The notes beneath the pieces were generated by a model. It made no database searches. It saw nothing but the letters and a program-made list of their open reading frames with translations, and was not told the DNA's origin. Positions 8,958-17,518 of a stretch of DNA of 64,000 nucleotides are shown piece after piece. Source of the DNA: Flavobacterium lutivivi. GTDB taxonomy: Bacteria; Bacteroidota; Bacteroidia; Flavobacteriales; Flavobacteriaceae. The stretch spans positions 1 through 64,000 of the forward strand of contig NZ_BMIM01000002.1 of the NCBI RefSeq assembly GCF_014642275.1, read 5' to 3'. How positions within the stretch are numbered: position 1 is the stretch's first letter; the number at the start of each line of letters is the position of its first letter. Position numbers and translations under genes: made by a program.

Positions 8958-10894
8958 AATCAAATATTCTAAATAGACACCAAAAAAATTCTTTTTGCTT
9001 AAATACTAAATCTTTTCTTTTATTCTTTTTATTTGCTCACCTTTTTGCTTTTTCTCAAATCGAAGAAGTAAAAAACTATGAATGGGAAGCAGTTCCTAAA
9101 TTTAACGAAATTCCGAAAGAATTTGAAAGTTATCCTGCAGTAGTTTTAAAGGATTACCGTTTTTATGAAAACCGAATCGGAAGTTATACTTATAAAGGAT
9201 TTGTTGTAAAACATTGCGCTATTAAAATTCTTACCAACGAAGGAGTAAATAATTTCAACAAGGTTTCAATCGATAAAAAATATGTTCGTGATTATCGAGA
9301 TATAAGAGCAAGAGTAATTAAAGAAAATGGAACAATAGAAGAACTTCCTAAAGAAAGAATCATTGAAAAAGAAAATTCAGATGAACGCCAATTTGTTTTC
9401 GAAGGTGTTGAAAAAGGCGATATAATTGAATACTTTTATGTAATTAAAGACTTTCCTGTATTATCTGGAGTAGAATATTTTCAAAGAACAATCCCAGTCA
9501 TAGAAGGTAAATTTCAAATAAACGAAATTCCAAACACTTTAACTTATGCGTACGGATACAATGGAATGACCGAAGCTTCTACCCAAAAATATAAAATCTT
9601 TGTTGTAAAAAACCTGGCTGCTTATCAGTTTGAAACAAATGCAACAAATTATGCAAATCTAGCTAAAGTTCACTACTTTACTCGAGTGTTTAGTTATGGT
9701 TTTCAAGACTTTTTCCGCGATTTAAATTATTACGCAGATGGAACAAATGCTAAAACCATGGTTAAAGAGTTTATAACAGATTTGAAATTAGATGATATTA
9801 CAATACCACTTGATGAAAGGTTGAAAAAAATGGATATTTATTTAAAAACCAATCTTGAATTAGATTATCAGCCTAGCTATAAAAAAGTATTTGAAGATAA
9901 AAAGATAACTCCTAAAATGGTTTTGAATTTGTACAAAGATGTGCTTGACTATCTTAACATAAAGTACAACCTAATTGCTTCTACCGATAAATTTGAAGAC
10001 CGATTTGACGAAATACATGTAGTTCCTCAAACACTTTCAGAAATTATGATATATATACCTGAAACCAATAAACGTTTAACTCCATTTAACTATTGGATAC
10101 CTTATGGTCCAGCAAGCAATGTTTGTATAAATAATACTGGTGTGATGTTCCGAACAGAAGGTAAAAACAATAAAAATGTTTACTATGATTTCGTCACAAT
10201 CGATAGTCCGACCGTAGATGAAAATCTTGTAAAAACTAATAGCAATATTACCATCGATGAAAATATGGAAATGGTCAATGTTAACAAAAAAATGGAAACA
10301 ACAGGTTATCGCTCCTATTACTCAAGATATTACATGAAATATGTTACAGAAGACAAATTGAAAGATTACATTAAAGAAAATGTATTTCAAGACATTAATG
10401 TTGACATCAAAAACTATACAATATCAAACAAAGAATATGAATTCAATTATGACAATACTAAGCCCTTTACTTTTGACGCTCAAGTCCAAATAAAAGAATC
10501 TTGGATTGAAAATGCTGGTAAAAATTATATATTTTCTATAGGAAAAGTGATTGGTAAGCAAACAGATTTATACCAAGAAAAAGAACGAAAATATGCTGTC
10601 GATTTATATTATCCAAAAAAATACATTCACACTATAACACTCAATATTCCAAATGGATATACAATAAAAAACATCGATAATTTAATTTTTAACAAACAGT
10701 TGAAAGACGATGAAAATAAGGAAATAATTGGTAGTTTTACTACGATAGCCAAAATAGAAGGAAACACTTTAAAAATCTCAATTGAAGAATTTTACAATTT
10801 CACACATCTAGAAAAAGAAAGATACAACGAATACCGAGATTTAATAAACACCGCATTTGATTTTTATAAATCTTCAGTTGTCATTTCAAAATAA
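8954..10894 (+). CDS. DUF3857 protein, transglutaminase-like without catalytic Cys
   Basis: 646 residues with a signal sequence after an unusually long N-region (Lys/Arg/Asn-rich to about residue 18, then SFLLFFLFAHLFAFSQ). A DUF3857 domain is recognisable (VRDYRDIRARVIKENGTIEE, FEGVEKGDIIEY). In the segment matching the upstream protein's transglutaminase core, the GDC Cys is replaced (the region reads DKKITPKMVLNLY, about 316-328), a His remains near 355 (DEIHVV) and the Asp position reads PET (Glu370). It is probably non-catalytic, a scaffold or regulator of its neighbour; that is inference. It overlaps the upstream gene by four bases. Confidence 0.75.
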   Translation: MKSNILNRHQKNSFCLNTKSFLLFFLFAHLFAFSQIEEVKNYEWEAVPKFNEIPKEFESYPAVVLKDYRFYENRIGSYTYKGFVVKHCAIKILTNEGVNNFNKVSIDKKYVRDYRDIRARVIKENGTIEELPKERIIEKENSDERQFVFEGVEKGDIIEYFYVIKDFPVLSGVEYFQRTIPVIEGKFQINEIPNTLTYAYGYNGMTEASTQKYKIFVVKNLAAYQFETNATNYANLAKVHYFTRVFSYGFQDFFRDLNYYADGTNAKTMVKEFITDLKLDDITIPLDERLKKMDIYLKTNLELDYQPSYKKVFEDKKITPKMVLNLYKDVLDYLNIKYNLIASTDKFEDRFDEIHVVPQTLSEIMIYIPETNKRLTPFNYWIPYGPASNVCINNTGVMFRTEGKNNKNVYYDFVTIDSPTVDENLVKTNSNITIDENMEMVNVNKKMETTGYRSYYSRYYMKYVTEDKLKDYIKENVFQDINVDIKNYTISNKEYEFNYDNTKPFTFDAQVQIKESWIENAGKNYIFSIGKVIGKQTDLYQEKERKYAVDLYYPKKYIHTITLNIPNGYTIKNIDNLIFNKQLKDDENKEIIGSFTTIAKIEGNTLKISIEEFYNFTHLEKERYNEYRDLINTAFDFYKSSVVISK

Positions 10895-10918
10895 AGTCTC
10901 CGTAAATTTTACACTTAT

Positions 10919-10963
10919 AAAAACCTAAATCTTTAACCGTTTTAAAAGATGTTTTTGCTTAAA
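10919..10963 (+). repeat. 45-bp direct repeat, copy B (orphan recO tail)
   Basis: An exact second copy of the final 44 bases of recO including its TAA, plus one base, located 24 bases after the second DUF3857 gene and 3.9 kb from the real recO end. It is out of any gene here and looks like a recombination or insertion scar. Confidence 0.95.
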
Positions 10964-10997
10964 TCTTAAAAACACAATTAGTTTTCTACACAATCAC

Positions 10998-11031
10998 AAA
11001 AACTCACAACTCATAACTCATAACTCACAAC
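10998..11031 (+). repeat. Short tandem repeat upstream of ileS
   Basis: Near-perfect tandem copies of a 7-base unit (ACTCATA / ACTCACA), about four to five copies within an intergenic stretch, ending just before the ileS promoter region. No function is evident. Confidence 0.6.
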
Positions 11032-11038
11032 TATTTAT

Positions 11039-11046
11039 TACTTTCG
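11039..11046 (+). promoter_or_regulatory. Probable -7 box for ileS
   Basis: TACTTTCG differs at one position from TAnnTTTG and lies 25 bases before the ileS ATG. Confidence 0.35.
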
Positions 11047-11071
11047 CAAACTGATTTAAGAAAACGACAAA

Positions 11072-14000
11072 ATGAGTACTAAGTTTACTGAATACAAAGG
11101 ACTTGACTTGCCCACAGTAGCATCAGAAGTTCTTGATTTTTGGAAAAAAAATAACGTCTTTGAGCAAAGTGTAACTTCTCGTGAAGGCGCAACACCTTAT
11201 GTGTTTTTTGAAGGTCCACCAAGTGCCAATGGTTTACCGGGAATTCACCACGTAATGGCTCGTGCTATTAAAGATATTTTTTGTCGTTATAAAACTCAAA
11301 AAGGTTACCAAGTAAAGCGTAAAGCGGGTTGGGATACTCACGGTTTACCTGTAGAACTTGGAACTGAAAAAGAATTAGGAATCACCAAAGAAGACATTGG
11401 AAAAACTATTTCGGTAGAAGAATACAACGAAGCGTGTAAACGAACCGTGATGCGTTATACCGACGTATGGAACGACCTTACCGAAAAAATGGGTTATTGG
11501 GTTGATATGGAAGATCCGTATGTGACCTACAAATCCAAATACATGGAAACCGTTTGGTGGTTGTTGAAACAAATTTACAACAAAGATTTACTATACAAAG
11601 GCTACACTATCCAGCCGTATTCTCCAAAAGCTGGAACGGGTTTATCTTCGCACGAAGTGAACCAACCAGGAAGTTATAGAGACGTTACGGATACAACTGT
11701 AGTGGCTCAATTTAAAACAAAATCGGAAACGTTACCTAGCTTTTTACAAGGTTTTGGCGATGTTCACATTTTGGCTTGGACGACAACACCTTGGACGTTG
11801 CCAAGTAATACTGCTTTGACAGTTGGTCCAAAAATTGATTATGTTTTAGTAGAAACTTTCAATCAATACACTTATCGTCCAACGAAAGTAATTTTGGCCA
11901 AAAACCTTGTTGGAAAACAATTCGGTAAAGGATTTTTTGCGTCAAATGAACCATCTGATTTTGAAAATTTCAAAGAAGGCGACAAAAATATTCCATACCA
12001 AATTTTAGCAGAATGTAAAGGTTCCGATTTAGTCGGAATTCGTTACGAGCAATTGATGCCTTTAGCTTTGCCATATCAAAATCCTGAAAATGCTTTTAGA
12101 GTAATTTCTGGTGATTTTGTTACAACTGAAGATGGAACAGGAATTGTACATACTGCTCCAACTTTTGGTGCAGATGATGCTAAAGTTGCCAAAGAAGCAA
12201 CGCCAGAAGTGCCACCAATGTTGGTTTTAGATGAAAATGGAAATCCTGTTCCTTTGGTTGATTTGCAAGGTAAATTCATTCAAGGTTTAGGAAATTATTC
12301 GGGTAAATACGTTAAAAACGAATATTACAACGATGGTGAAGCTCCAGAACGCTCAGCCGATGTGGAAATTGCTATTCAATTAAAAGAAGAAAATAAGGCT
12401 TTTAAAGTTGAGAAATATGTTCACAGTTACCCACATTGTTGGAGAACTGATAAACCAATTTTATATTATCCGTTAGATTCTTGGTTCATCAAAGTAACCG
12501 AAATCAAGGATAGAATGTTCGATTTGAACGAAACCATCAACTGGAAACCAAAAGCAACTGGTGAAGGTCGTTTTGGAAATTGGTTGAAAAATGCCAACGA
12601 TTGGAACTTATCACGTTCACGTTATTGGGGAATACCATTACCGATTTGGAGAACCGAAGACGGAACAGAAGAGATGTTAATCGGTTCTGTAGAAGAATTG
12701 TATGCAGAAATTGAAAAATCTATCGCAGCTGGTTTCCAATCAGCAAATCCATTCAAAGGTTTCGTGGTTGGAAATATGAGCGAGGAAAACTACGATTTAG
12801 TTGATTTACACAAAAATGTAGTTGATAATATCGTTTTGGTTTCGCCAACTGGTAAAGCAATGAAACGCGAAAGTGATTTGATTGACGTTTGGTTCGATTC
12901 GGGTGCTATGCCTTATGCACAATGGCATTATCCATTTGAAAACAAAGATTTGATTGACGAAAATAAAGCATTTCCGGCCGATTTTATTGCAGAAGGAGTT
13001 GACCAAACTCGTGGATGGTTTTATACTTTACACGCCATCGGAACGTTAGTTTTTGATAAAATTGCTTATAAAAATGTTGTTTCTAATGGATTAGTTCTAG
13101 ACAAAAACGGACAAAAAATGTCGAAACGTCTCGGAAATGCTGTTGATCCTTTCACCACTTTGGCTGAATATGGTCCAGATGCTACTCGTTGGTATATGAT
13201 ATCCAATGCCAATCCTTGGGATAACTTAAAATTTGATATTGAAGGTGTTGCAGAAGTTCGTAGAAAATTCTTTGGAACATTATACAACACGTATTCGTTC
13301 TTTAGTTTATATGCCAATATCGATAATTTCAAATATGCAGAAGCTGAAATTCCATTAAACGAAAGACCTGAAATCGATCGTTGGATCTTATCAGAATTAC
13401 ACACTTTGATAAAAACAGTTGATGAAGCTTATGCAGATTACGAACCAACAAAAGCTGCAAGAGCTATTTCAGATTTTGTTCAAGAGAATTTGAGTAACTG
13501 GTACGTTCGTTTGTGTAGAAGAAGATTCTGGAAAGGCGAATACGGAACAGATAAAATAGCGGCTTATCAAACACTTTATCCTTGTTTGTTGAATGTGGCG
13601 AAACTTTCGGCTCCAATAGCGCCATTTTTTATGGACAAATTATATACCGATTTAGTTAATGCAACTGGAAGCGAGCGTTTTACTAGTGTTCACTTGGCAA
13701 ATTTCCCAGTTTCGGTTGAAAACTTTGTTGATAAATCGTTAGAGAGCAAAATGATGAAGGCACAAACGGTTTCGTCACTAGTTTTATCTCTTCGTAAAAA
13801 GGAAATGATAAAAGTGCGTCAACCGTTACAAAAGGTTATGATTCCTATACTTGACGAAAATCAACGTGCAGAAATCGAAGCAGTTTCCGATCTAATAAAA
13901 GCCGAAGTAAACGTGAAAGAAATTGAACTTTTAGACGATGCATCAGGTGTTTTGGTGAAGCAAATTAAGCCCAATTTCAAGACTCTTGGTCCACGTTTTG

Positions 14001-14473
14001 GAAAAGATATGGGTTTGATTTCCAAAGAAATACAAAATTTTTCACAGGAACAAATCAATGAAATTGAAGCCAAAGGATTGATAACGCTTGTTATTTCAGG
14101 AAAAAGCATAATTTTAACATCCGAAGATGTCGAAATAAGTTCACAAGACATTCCAGGATGGTTAGTAGCAAATTCTAATGGAATTACAGTTGCTCTCGAC
14201 ATAACTTTAACAGAAGAGTTAAAAAACGAAGGAATTGCAAGAGAATTAGTTAATAGAATACAAAATATTAGAAAAGAAAGTGGTTTTGATGTAACAGACA
14301 AAATAAATGTTCAGTTGTTAAAAGAACCTATTTTGGAGAAAGCAGTAAAAGCCAATGAAATCTATATAAAAGCAGAAACATTAACTGAAAATTTGATTTT
14401 TGTTGACCAATTAAAAAATGGTATAGAAATTGAGTTTGACGATATTAGAACTGGAATATTAATTTCTAAATAA
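11072..14473 (+). CDS. ileS: Isoleucine-tRNA ligase, long (IleS2-like) form with GIHH signature
   Basis: Charges tRNA-Ile in the cytoplasm. The 1133 residues are longer than E. coli-type IleS (about 940) and match the eukaryote-like class. Visible parts: class I catalytic start GPPSANGLPGIHHVM (48-62), the editing domain containing WTTTPWTLPSN, the KMSKRLGN loop (GQKMSKR), and a helical anticodon domain (WYVRLCRRRFW). In the first signature the usual H-x-G-H order is G-I-H-H (residues 57-60, bases 11240-11251). From memory, this swap has been described in some IleS2 enzymes and linked to extreme mupirocin resistance. The DksA-like gene follows 12 bases later. Confidence 0.96.
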   Translation: MSTKFTEYKGLDLPTVASEVLDFWKKNNVFEQSVTSREGATPYVFFEGPPSANGLPGIHHVMARAIKDIFCRYKTQKGYQVKRKAGWDTHGLPVELGTEKELGITKEDIGKTISVEEYNEACKRTVMRYTDVWNDLTEKMGYWVDMEDPYVTYKSKYMETVWWLLKQIYNKDLLYKGYTIQPYSPKAGTGLSSHEVNQPGSYRDVTDTTVVAQFKTKSETLPSFLQGFGDVHILAWTTTPWTLPSNTALTVGPKIDYVLVETFNQYTYRPTKVILAKNLVGKQFGKGFFASNEPSDFENFKEGDKNIPYQILAECKGSDLVGIRYEQLMPLALPYQNPENAFRVISGDFVTTEDGTGIVHTAPTFGADDAKVAKEATPEVPPMLVLDENGNPVPLVDLQGKFIQGLGNYSGKYVKNEYYNDGEAPERSADVEIAIQLKEENKAFKVEKYVHSYPHCWRTDKPILYYPLDSWFIKVTEIKDRMFDLNETINWKPKATGEGRFGNWLKNANDWNLSRSRYWGIPLPIWRTEDGTEEMLIGSVEELYAEIEKSIAAGFQSANPFKGFVVGNMSEENYDLVDLHKNVVDNIVLVSPTGKAMKRESDLIDVWFDSGAMPYAQWHYPFENKDLIDENKAFPADFIAEGVDQTRGWFYTLHAIGTLVFDKIAYKNVVSNGLVLDKNGQKMSKRLGNAVDPFTTLAEYGPDATRWYMISNANPWDNLKFDIEGVAEVRRKFFGTLYNTYSFFSLYANIDNFKYAEAEIPLNERPEIDRWILSELHTLIKTVDEAYADYEPTKAARAISDFVQENLSNWYVRLCRRRFWKGEYGTDKIAAYQTLYPCLLNVAKLSAPIAPFFMDKLYTDLVNATGSERFTSVHLANFPVSVENFVDKSLESKMMKAQTVSSLVLSLRKKEMIKVRQPLQKVMIPILDENQRAEIEAVSDLIKAEVNVKEIELLDDASGVLVKQIKPNFKTLGPRFGKDMGLISKEIQNFSQEQINEIEAKGLITLVISGKSIILTSEDVEISSQDIPGWLVANSNGITVALDITLTEELKNEGIARELVNRIQNIRKESGFDVTDKINVQLLKEPILEKAVKANEIYIKAETLTENLIFVDQLKNGIEIEFDDIRTGILISK

Positions 14474-14485
14474 TTAAGTAAGATT

Positions 14486-14866
14486 ATGGTTGAAGAAAAA
14501 ATTAGATACTCAGATGCTGATTTGGCAGAGTTCAAGGAAATTATTTTAAAAAAAATTGAAAAAGCAAAAGCTGATTTAGAATTAATAAAAAGCGCCTATA
14601 TGAACGATTTGAATAATGGAACCGATGACACATCGCCAACATTCAAAGCGTTTGAAGAAGGAAGCGAAACCATGTCTAAAGAAGCCAACTCACAGCTTGC
14701 TATCCGTCAGGAAAAATTCATCAGAGATTTGAAAAATGCTCTTTTTAGAGTAGAAAACAAGACTTATGGTGTATGCAAGGTAACAGGTAAATTAATTTCG
14801 AAAGAACGATTGAAAATTGTACCTCATGCTACAATGAGTATCGAAGCAAAAAATTTACAGCGATAA
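14486..14866 (+). CDS. DksA/TraR-family protein with degenerate zinc finger
   Basis: 126 residues: a long helical hairpin (residues 1-85, including DDTSPTFKAFEEG with acidic residues near the hairpin tip) followed by a short globular end. DksA-family proteins bind the RNA polymerase secondary channel. The usual C-x2-C…C-x2-C zinc site is reduced to one Cys (Cys97, in YGVCKVTGKLI), with Thr at the second position and His/Met where the second pair should be (VPHATMS). Metal binding is therefore unlikely in the standard form. It is 12 bases after ileS and ends with a terminator, so probably co-transcribed with ileS. Family assignment is good; function as a polymerase regulator is inferred. Confidence 0.85.
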   Translation: MVEEKIRYSDADLAEFKEIILKKIEKAKADLELIKSAYMNDLNNGTDDTSPTFKAFEEGSETMSKEANSQLAIRQEKFIRDLKNALFRVENKTYGVCKVTGKLISKERLKIVPHATMSIEAKNLQR

Positions 14867-14887
14867 GCTATTTGTATTAAAATATTT

Positions 14888-14913
14888 AACGCTCCTTTTG
14901 GAGCGTTATTTTT
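14888..14913 (+). terminator. Terminator after ileS-dksA-like operon
   Basis: AACGCTCC-TTTT-GGAGCGTT stem-loop (14888-14907) followed by ATTTTTTA, 21 bases after the stop codon. Confidence 0.8.
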
Positions 14914-14926
14914 TAGAAAAAAAGAT

Positions 14927-14934
14927 TATTTTTG
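14927..14934 (+). promoter_or_regulatory. -7 promoter box for lspA
   Basis: TATTTTTG matches TAnnTTTG, between the upstream terminator and the lspA ATG (20 bases). Confidence 0.5.
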
Positions 14935-14953
14935 CGCATCAAAAAAACCAATA

Positions 14954-15577
14954 ATGTCACTAAGAGGTTCCATTTTATTCATCATTGTAATTCTTGCTAT
15001 AGATCAAATTTCAAAGATTTATGTAAAAACTAATTTTATTTATGGCGAAGCTGGACAAATTGACATAACAAACTGGTTTAAAATACTTTTAATTGAAAAT
15101 GAAGGCATGGCTTGGGGAACAAAAATCCCAGGGCAATATGGCAAATTGACGCTTACTGTTTTTAGAATTTTTGCAGTTATGGGAATCGCTTACTGGCTGT
15201 ACGACTCAAGCAAAAAACACAGTTCAAATTTTTTGATGGTTGCTATTTCTTTAATTTTTGCTGGTGCTGTTGGAAATATTATTGACTCCATTTTCTATGG
15301 TGCCTTTTTTGATGACAGTTACGGACATTTAGCAACATTATTCAGCGAAAACCCTTATGGAACTTGGTTTCATGGAAGAGTAGTCGATATGTTTTATTTC
15401 CCTATCTGGGAAGGAAATCTTCCGTCATGGTTGCCTATTTGGGGTGGAAAAGAGTTTAAATTCTTTAATGCCATTTTTAATGTTGCTGATGTGGCAATAT
15501 CTACTGGCGTTGGAATTTTGATTGTTTTCAATAAAAAAGCTTTTGCTAAAAAGACTTCTCTTGGAAACGTATCGTAG
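14954..15577 (+). CDS. lspA: Lipoprotein signal peptidase (signal peptidase II)
   Basis: Membrane aspartyl peptidase that removes signal peptides from prolipoproteins. The 207 residues contain four predicted membrane segments. The first (RGSILFIIVILAIDQISKIYV) ends in the family D-Q-x-x-K motif. The two catalytic Asp lie in GAVGNIIDSI and FNVADVAIS. An insertion of about 40 residues between them (FFDDSYGHLATLF to LPIWGGKEF) makes the protein longer than E. coli LspA (164), which is usual in Bacteroidota. Its 3' end overlaps the convergent cyclo-ligase gene by 32 bases. Confidence 0.94.
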   Translation: MSLRGSILFIIVILAIDQISKIYVKTNFIYGEAGQIDITNWFKILLIENEGMAWGTKIPGQYGKLTLTVFRIFAVMGIAYWLYDSSKKHSSNFLMVAISLIFAGAVGNIIDSIFYGAFFDDSYGHLATLFSENPYGTWFHGRVVDMFYFPIWEGNLPSWLPIWGGKEFKFFNAIFNVADVAISTGVGILIVFNKKAFAKKTSLGNVS

Positions 15578-16121
15578 CTGATGGCGTTACACAATAATCC
15601 AACCTAACATCGTTAGGACTTGATATAATTTTATCTTCTGGTTCAAAAAAAGACAGCCCAATTTTCAAGGCTTCAGGTTTACACTTCGATAAGAATTTAT
15701 CATAAAATCCTTTACCATAACCTACTCTATTTCCATCTAAATCATAGGCCAAAAGAGGAACAAAAATGACATCAATTTTTGAAACGGGAACTTCTATTCC
15801 ATCGACAGGTTCTGGAATTCCGTATTGATTTTTTTTAATTTTAGTATTATCTGTTAATAGATAATGCGTCATCTCTACTGTCAAAAAATCACACTTAGAA
15901 ACCACAATTTCTTTGTCTTTTCCAGCTAAGATTTGAAGGATGAATTCCGTGTCGATTTCTTTATGTTCTTCAATAGTTAAAAACAAATGATAGTAGGTTT
16001 TATCCCAAATGTCTAATAACAACAATCGATTAGCGATAGCCAAACTTTTATCTTCAATTACTTCGGGAGTTAAACCTTGTCTTAATTCTTTGTATTTTTT
16101 TCTTAAATCTTTTTTAAGCAT
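15546..16121 (-). CDS. 5-formyltetrahydrofolate cyclo-ligase
   Basis: Converts 5-formyl-THF to 5,10-methenyl-THF with ATP, recycling folate. The 191 residues carry the family's N-terminal basic helix (MLKKDLRKKYKELRQGL), a Gly-rich substrate region (YGIPEPVDG) and the signature GNRVGYGKGFYDKFL. It overlaps the upstream PLP decarboxylase by 8 bases (same strand), implying a two-gene operon. Its last 32 bases run antisense through the end of lspA. Confidence 0.93.
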   Translation of the reverse strand: MLKKDLRKKYKELRQGLTPEVIEDKSLAIANRLLLLDIWDKTYYHLFLTIEEHKEIDTEFILQILAGKDKEIVVSKCDFLTVEMTHYLLTDNTKIKKNQYGIPEPVDGIEVPVSKIDVIFVPLLAYDLDGNRVGYGKGFYDKFLSKCKPEALKIGLSFFEPEDKIISSPNDVRLDYCVTPSATIRFQEKSF

Positions 16122-17349
16122 AAACAGACGCCTTCAATTCGTCTATAAAAGTAGTTAAATGTTGTACTTCTACGTGATTCATTAGTACAATTTTGTACCA
16201 TTTGTTTTCGTGATTATGAGTTTCAGGAACTAAATCATATTTTTCTGCAATTTCTTTTGGAATAAATTCTGCGTGAATAGTAACAATATTCATAAACGGT
16301 TCACGGAAATATTTGATGTTTAATTTGTCCAATTCATTACACAAAAACTGCGTTCTCATTTGCAAAACACTGATTTTTTCAAACCATTTGTGCGGTCCAT
16401 ATGTAAATAAAATCATCCAAACCGCAATTGCATTAGCACCCGAACGACTTCCGCAAAGCGTTAAATCCATTCCTTCTACATATTGTGCTTCTTTGGTTAA
16501 CACATTTTCGATTAATCCTTTTCGGCAAATAAAAATTCCTGTTCCATAAGGCGCTTGAAGCATTTTGTGCGCATCAATTGTAATCGAACTGATATTCGGA
16601 TTACTGAAATTTATAGTAGAATTTTCATTGCTAAACGGATAAACAAATCCGCCATAAGCGCCATCAATATGAAGTTTGAAAGCTACATTGTGTTTTTCAA
16701 GAATAGTAATATAATCTTCTGGATTGTCAACAGAACCAAACATGGTAGTTCCCATATTGGAAATTACAATGAAATATTTTTTGCCGTTGTTTTTTGCTTT
16801 GACTATGATTTCTTCTAAAGCTGTTTTGTCAATCACTCTATTTTCAAACGAAACCGGAATTTTCAACCAATCCAACTGCAAAAGGTTTGCGCCTTTCGGA
16901 ATAGAATAATGGGTATCTTCTGATGCCAAAATCACAATTTCTTCCAATTTTGCTTCCTTTTTATACATGAAAAAGTTGCGATACATCCAAATCGCTTGAA
17001 TGTTAGCTTCTGTACCGCCTGGAGAAATATACCCGTCAAATTCGTTGGGTTTTGATTTAAAAACATCTACTGCAAGAACATTCAAAACTTCTTTTTCTAA
17101 TTCATGCGTGCCTTTAAAAGCACTTTCAGAATCACCCAAAGTGTGACATCCAATGTGATTTGGATTAGCAACAAATGTTTGTAAAACAGGTGCATCTTTA
17201 AGAAAGTCAGCGTCAAAAAACACTTTTCCGTCCAATTTTGATGCTGGATAACCCAATGAAGTATCTTTTGCGAAATTCACATTTGCTTTTAAAGCGTTTT
17301 GTATTTTGGTTTTGCGTTCTTCTTTTGGGAGTTTTTTCCAATAAATCAT
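16114..17349 (-). CDS. PLP-dependent group II decarboxylase-like enzyme
   Basis: Fold-type I PLP enzyme of about 411 residues, related to histidine/aspartate/glutamate decarboxylases. Visible: Gly-rich cofactor loop SPGGTEANIQA, the Asp that contacts the PLP nitrogen (HIDGAYGGF), and the Schiff-base Lys in ITIDAHKMLQAPYG. The substrate cannot be decided from sequence; such genes are often labelled aspartate aminotransferase family or histidine decarboxylase. The frame opens at 17382, but MIYWKKLPKEERKTK (start 17349) looks like the natural beginning. It overlaps the folate gene by 8 bases, so the two are co-transcribed. Confidence 0.82.
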   Translation of the reverse strand: MIYWKKLPKEERKTKIQNALKANVNFAKDTSLGYPASKLDGKVFFDADFLKDAPVLQTFVANPNHIGCHTLGDSESAFKGTHELEKEVLNVLAVDVFKSKPNEFDGYISPGGTEANIQAIWMYRNFFMYKKEAKLEEIVILASEDTHYSIPKGANLLQLDWLKIPVSFENRVIDKTALEEIIVKAKNNGKKYFIVISNMGTTMFGSVDNPEDYITILEKHNVAFKLHIDGAYGGFVYPFSNENSTINFSNPNISSITIDAHKMLQAPYGTGIFICRKGLIENVLTKEAQYVEGMDLTLCGSRSGANAIAVWMILFTYGPHKWFEKISVLQMRTQFLCNELDKLNIKYFREPFMNIVTIHAEFIPKEIAEKYDLVPETHNHENKWYKIVLMNHVEVQHLTTFIDELKASVYA

Positions 17350-17432
17350 ACCTATAATTTTCGCCAAAACTACTTTAACCACTTAATATAAAACATGATA
17401 ATTGTTAGTTTTGTTAATTGCGTTTATGGAAT

Positions 17433-17463
17433 TTGTTTTGTGTAGAATTTAAAGTTAAATTTG
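17433..17463 (+). promoter_or_regulatory. Promoter of uvrC (-33 TTG, -7 TAAATTTG)
   Basis: TTG at 17433-17435, a 20-base spacer, then TAAATTTG at 17456-17463. This fits the Bacteroidota sigma-ABfr pattern, 55 bases before the uvrC ATG. Confidence 0.55.
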
Positions 17464-17518
17464 TTTGAAGAATATTTGAAAACTATTTTTTTTATTCTTT
17501 TCTCTATTTTCTTAAACA

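Noticed and set aside
10998-11031. ACTCATA tandem repeat as a regulator-binding array
   Set aside because: A simple short repeat with imperfect units and no link to any regulator; recorded only as a repeat.
13861-14301. 146-codon open frame on the minus strand inside ileS
   Set aside because: Fully within the ileS coding sequence, no recognisable domain, composition of a shadow frame.
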